Part shown: positions 5,185 through 5,657 of the stretch, in pieces
How positions within the stretch are numbered: position 1 is the first letter of the stretch
Layout: each line of letters begins with the position of its first letter
NCBI GenBank assembly: GCA_031280945.1
Contig: JAITGB010000162.1
Span: forward strand, 1-5,657
Length of the DNA: 5,657 nt
Reading direction: 5' to 3'
DNA from: Spirochaetales bacterium
GTDB lineage: Bacteria; Spirochaetota; Spirochaetia; DTKZ01
Position numbers and translations under genes: made by a program
The notes under the pieces: model-generated
Databases searched by the model: none
The model's input: only the letters and a program-made list of their open reading frames with translations
What the model was told of the DNA's origin: nothing

Positions 5185-5657
5185 ATGAGCGGGGATTTGC
5201 GTTCTCTTTACAGGCCGGTGTCCATTGGCGGGCGGTGTATTGCGGGCAATTTGTTTCTCGCTCCGCTTGCGGGCTATTCGGATATGGCTTTCCGGGGTTT
5301 GTGCGCGGAGTACGGGAGCGATATGGGGTATTCGGAGATGCTTTCGGCTGAGGGTTTTATCCGCGATAACCCTAAAACGGCGCTTCTTCTTGCGCGGGAC
5401 GCTGAGGAGAAGCATTTTGCGGTGCAGATTTTTACGGGGAGTCCGTATTCGGCGGCAATGGCTGTGCGCTCTGTGTGCTGTCTTTCGCCTCTTCCCGACC
5501 TCGTTGACCTTAACTGCGGGTGTCCTGTTCCCAAGGTGATTAAAACCGGCGCGGGTTCGGCTCTTTTGCGCTCTCCCCGGCTCCTCTTTGATGTTGTCAA
5601 GGCTATGGTGGAAAACTCTTCTCTTCCTGTAACGGTAAAAATCCGTTCGGGCTGGGA
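5185..5657 (+). CDS. dusB: tRNA dihydrouridine synthase, DusB-like (partial, 5' part)
   Basis: The frame is open from ATG 5185 to the window edge, giving 157 residues of a protein usually about 320-340 long. Dus enzymes are flavoproteins that use NADPH to reduce uridines in tRNA to dihydrouridine. The FMN-barrel start LAPLAGYSDMAFR is at residues 25-37. It is followed by SEML, then VQIF (Q81), then DLNCGCPVPKVIKTGAGSALL with the catalytic Cys at 113, and VTVKIRSGW with the conserved Lys152. The motif spacing is closest to the DusB/NifR3 group, but with the C-terminal half missing the subtype is less certain. The usual NMGCP reads NCGCP here, a small variation beside the catalytic Cys. The start has no clear Shine-Dalgarno. 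The gene follows tatD by 40 bases with no terminator between them, so co-transcription is likely. Confidence 0.92.
   Translation, partial: MSGDLRSLYRPVSIGGRCIAGNLFLAPLAGYSDMAFRGLCAEYGSDMGYSEMLSAEGFIRDNPKTALLLARDAEEKHFAVQIFTGSPYSAAMAVRSVCCLSPLPDLVDLNCGCPVPKVIKTGAGSALLRSPRLLFDVVKAMVENSSLPVTVKIRSGW

Overview
The window looks like chromosomal DNA from a spirochaete, most plausibly a Treponema-like organism of moderate G+C. This rests on gene content and order: an M23 peptidase, a bactofilin, a YaaR/DUF327 protein and a RicT/PSP1 protein in one tight operon, which I recall as a treponemal arrangement. It is an inference from gene neighbourhood, not from a marker gene.

Left edge (1-388). A very A+T-rich 3' end of an unknown gene (about 27% G+C by hand count) stops at 111. 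It is followed by 277 bases with no intact gene. These hold a sequence resembling one core of an integron attC site, a short relic of a TRAP-transporter large permease, and a G+C-rich hairpin-bearing repeat (copy A). This part looks like accessory or scarred DNA.

Middle (389-4029, all minus strand). Reading leftwards from about 4030, the genes are a membrane-anchored M23 peptidase, a bactofilin, a YaaR-like protein, RicT, and a coiled-coil PD-(D/E)XK nuclease-like protein. The first four are tightly coupled: the first pair overlap by a few bases around the stop, the second pair share a stop codon and Shine-Dalgarno, and 23 bases separate the third pair. One strong promoter at 4051-4079 appears to drive the set. 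The peptidase and bactofilin suggest cell-shape or wall remodelling; RicT suggests control of mRNA turnover. The nuclease-like gene may be a later addition at the operon end.

Divergent spacer (4048-4370). Two good sigma-70-type promoters point away from each other. Between them lies a dense run of perfect G+C-rich palindromes (repeat copy B). Copies A and B share four short blocks in the same order but carry different hairpins between the blocks, so they look like two members of one modular dispersed repeat family.

Right part (4371-5657, plus strand). A TatD-family metal-dependent hydrolase is followed 40 bases later by a DusB-like tRNA dihydrouridine synthase that runs off the window. The TatD protein keeps most metal ligands but has Ser and Glu where the family normally has a key His and Asp.

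I did not find a wholly new defence or mobile system here. The most unusual signals are the modular repeat pair, the altered TatD active site, and the mosaic scar at the left end.
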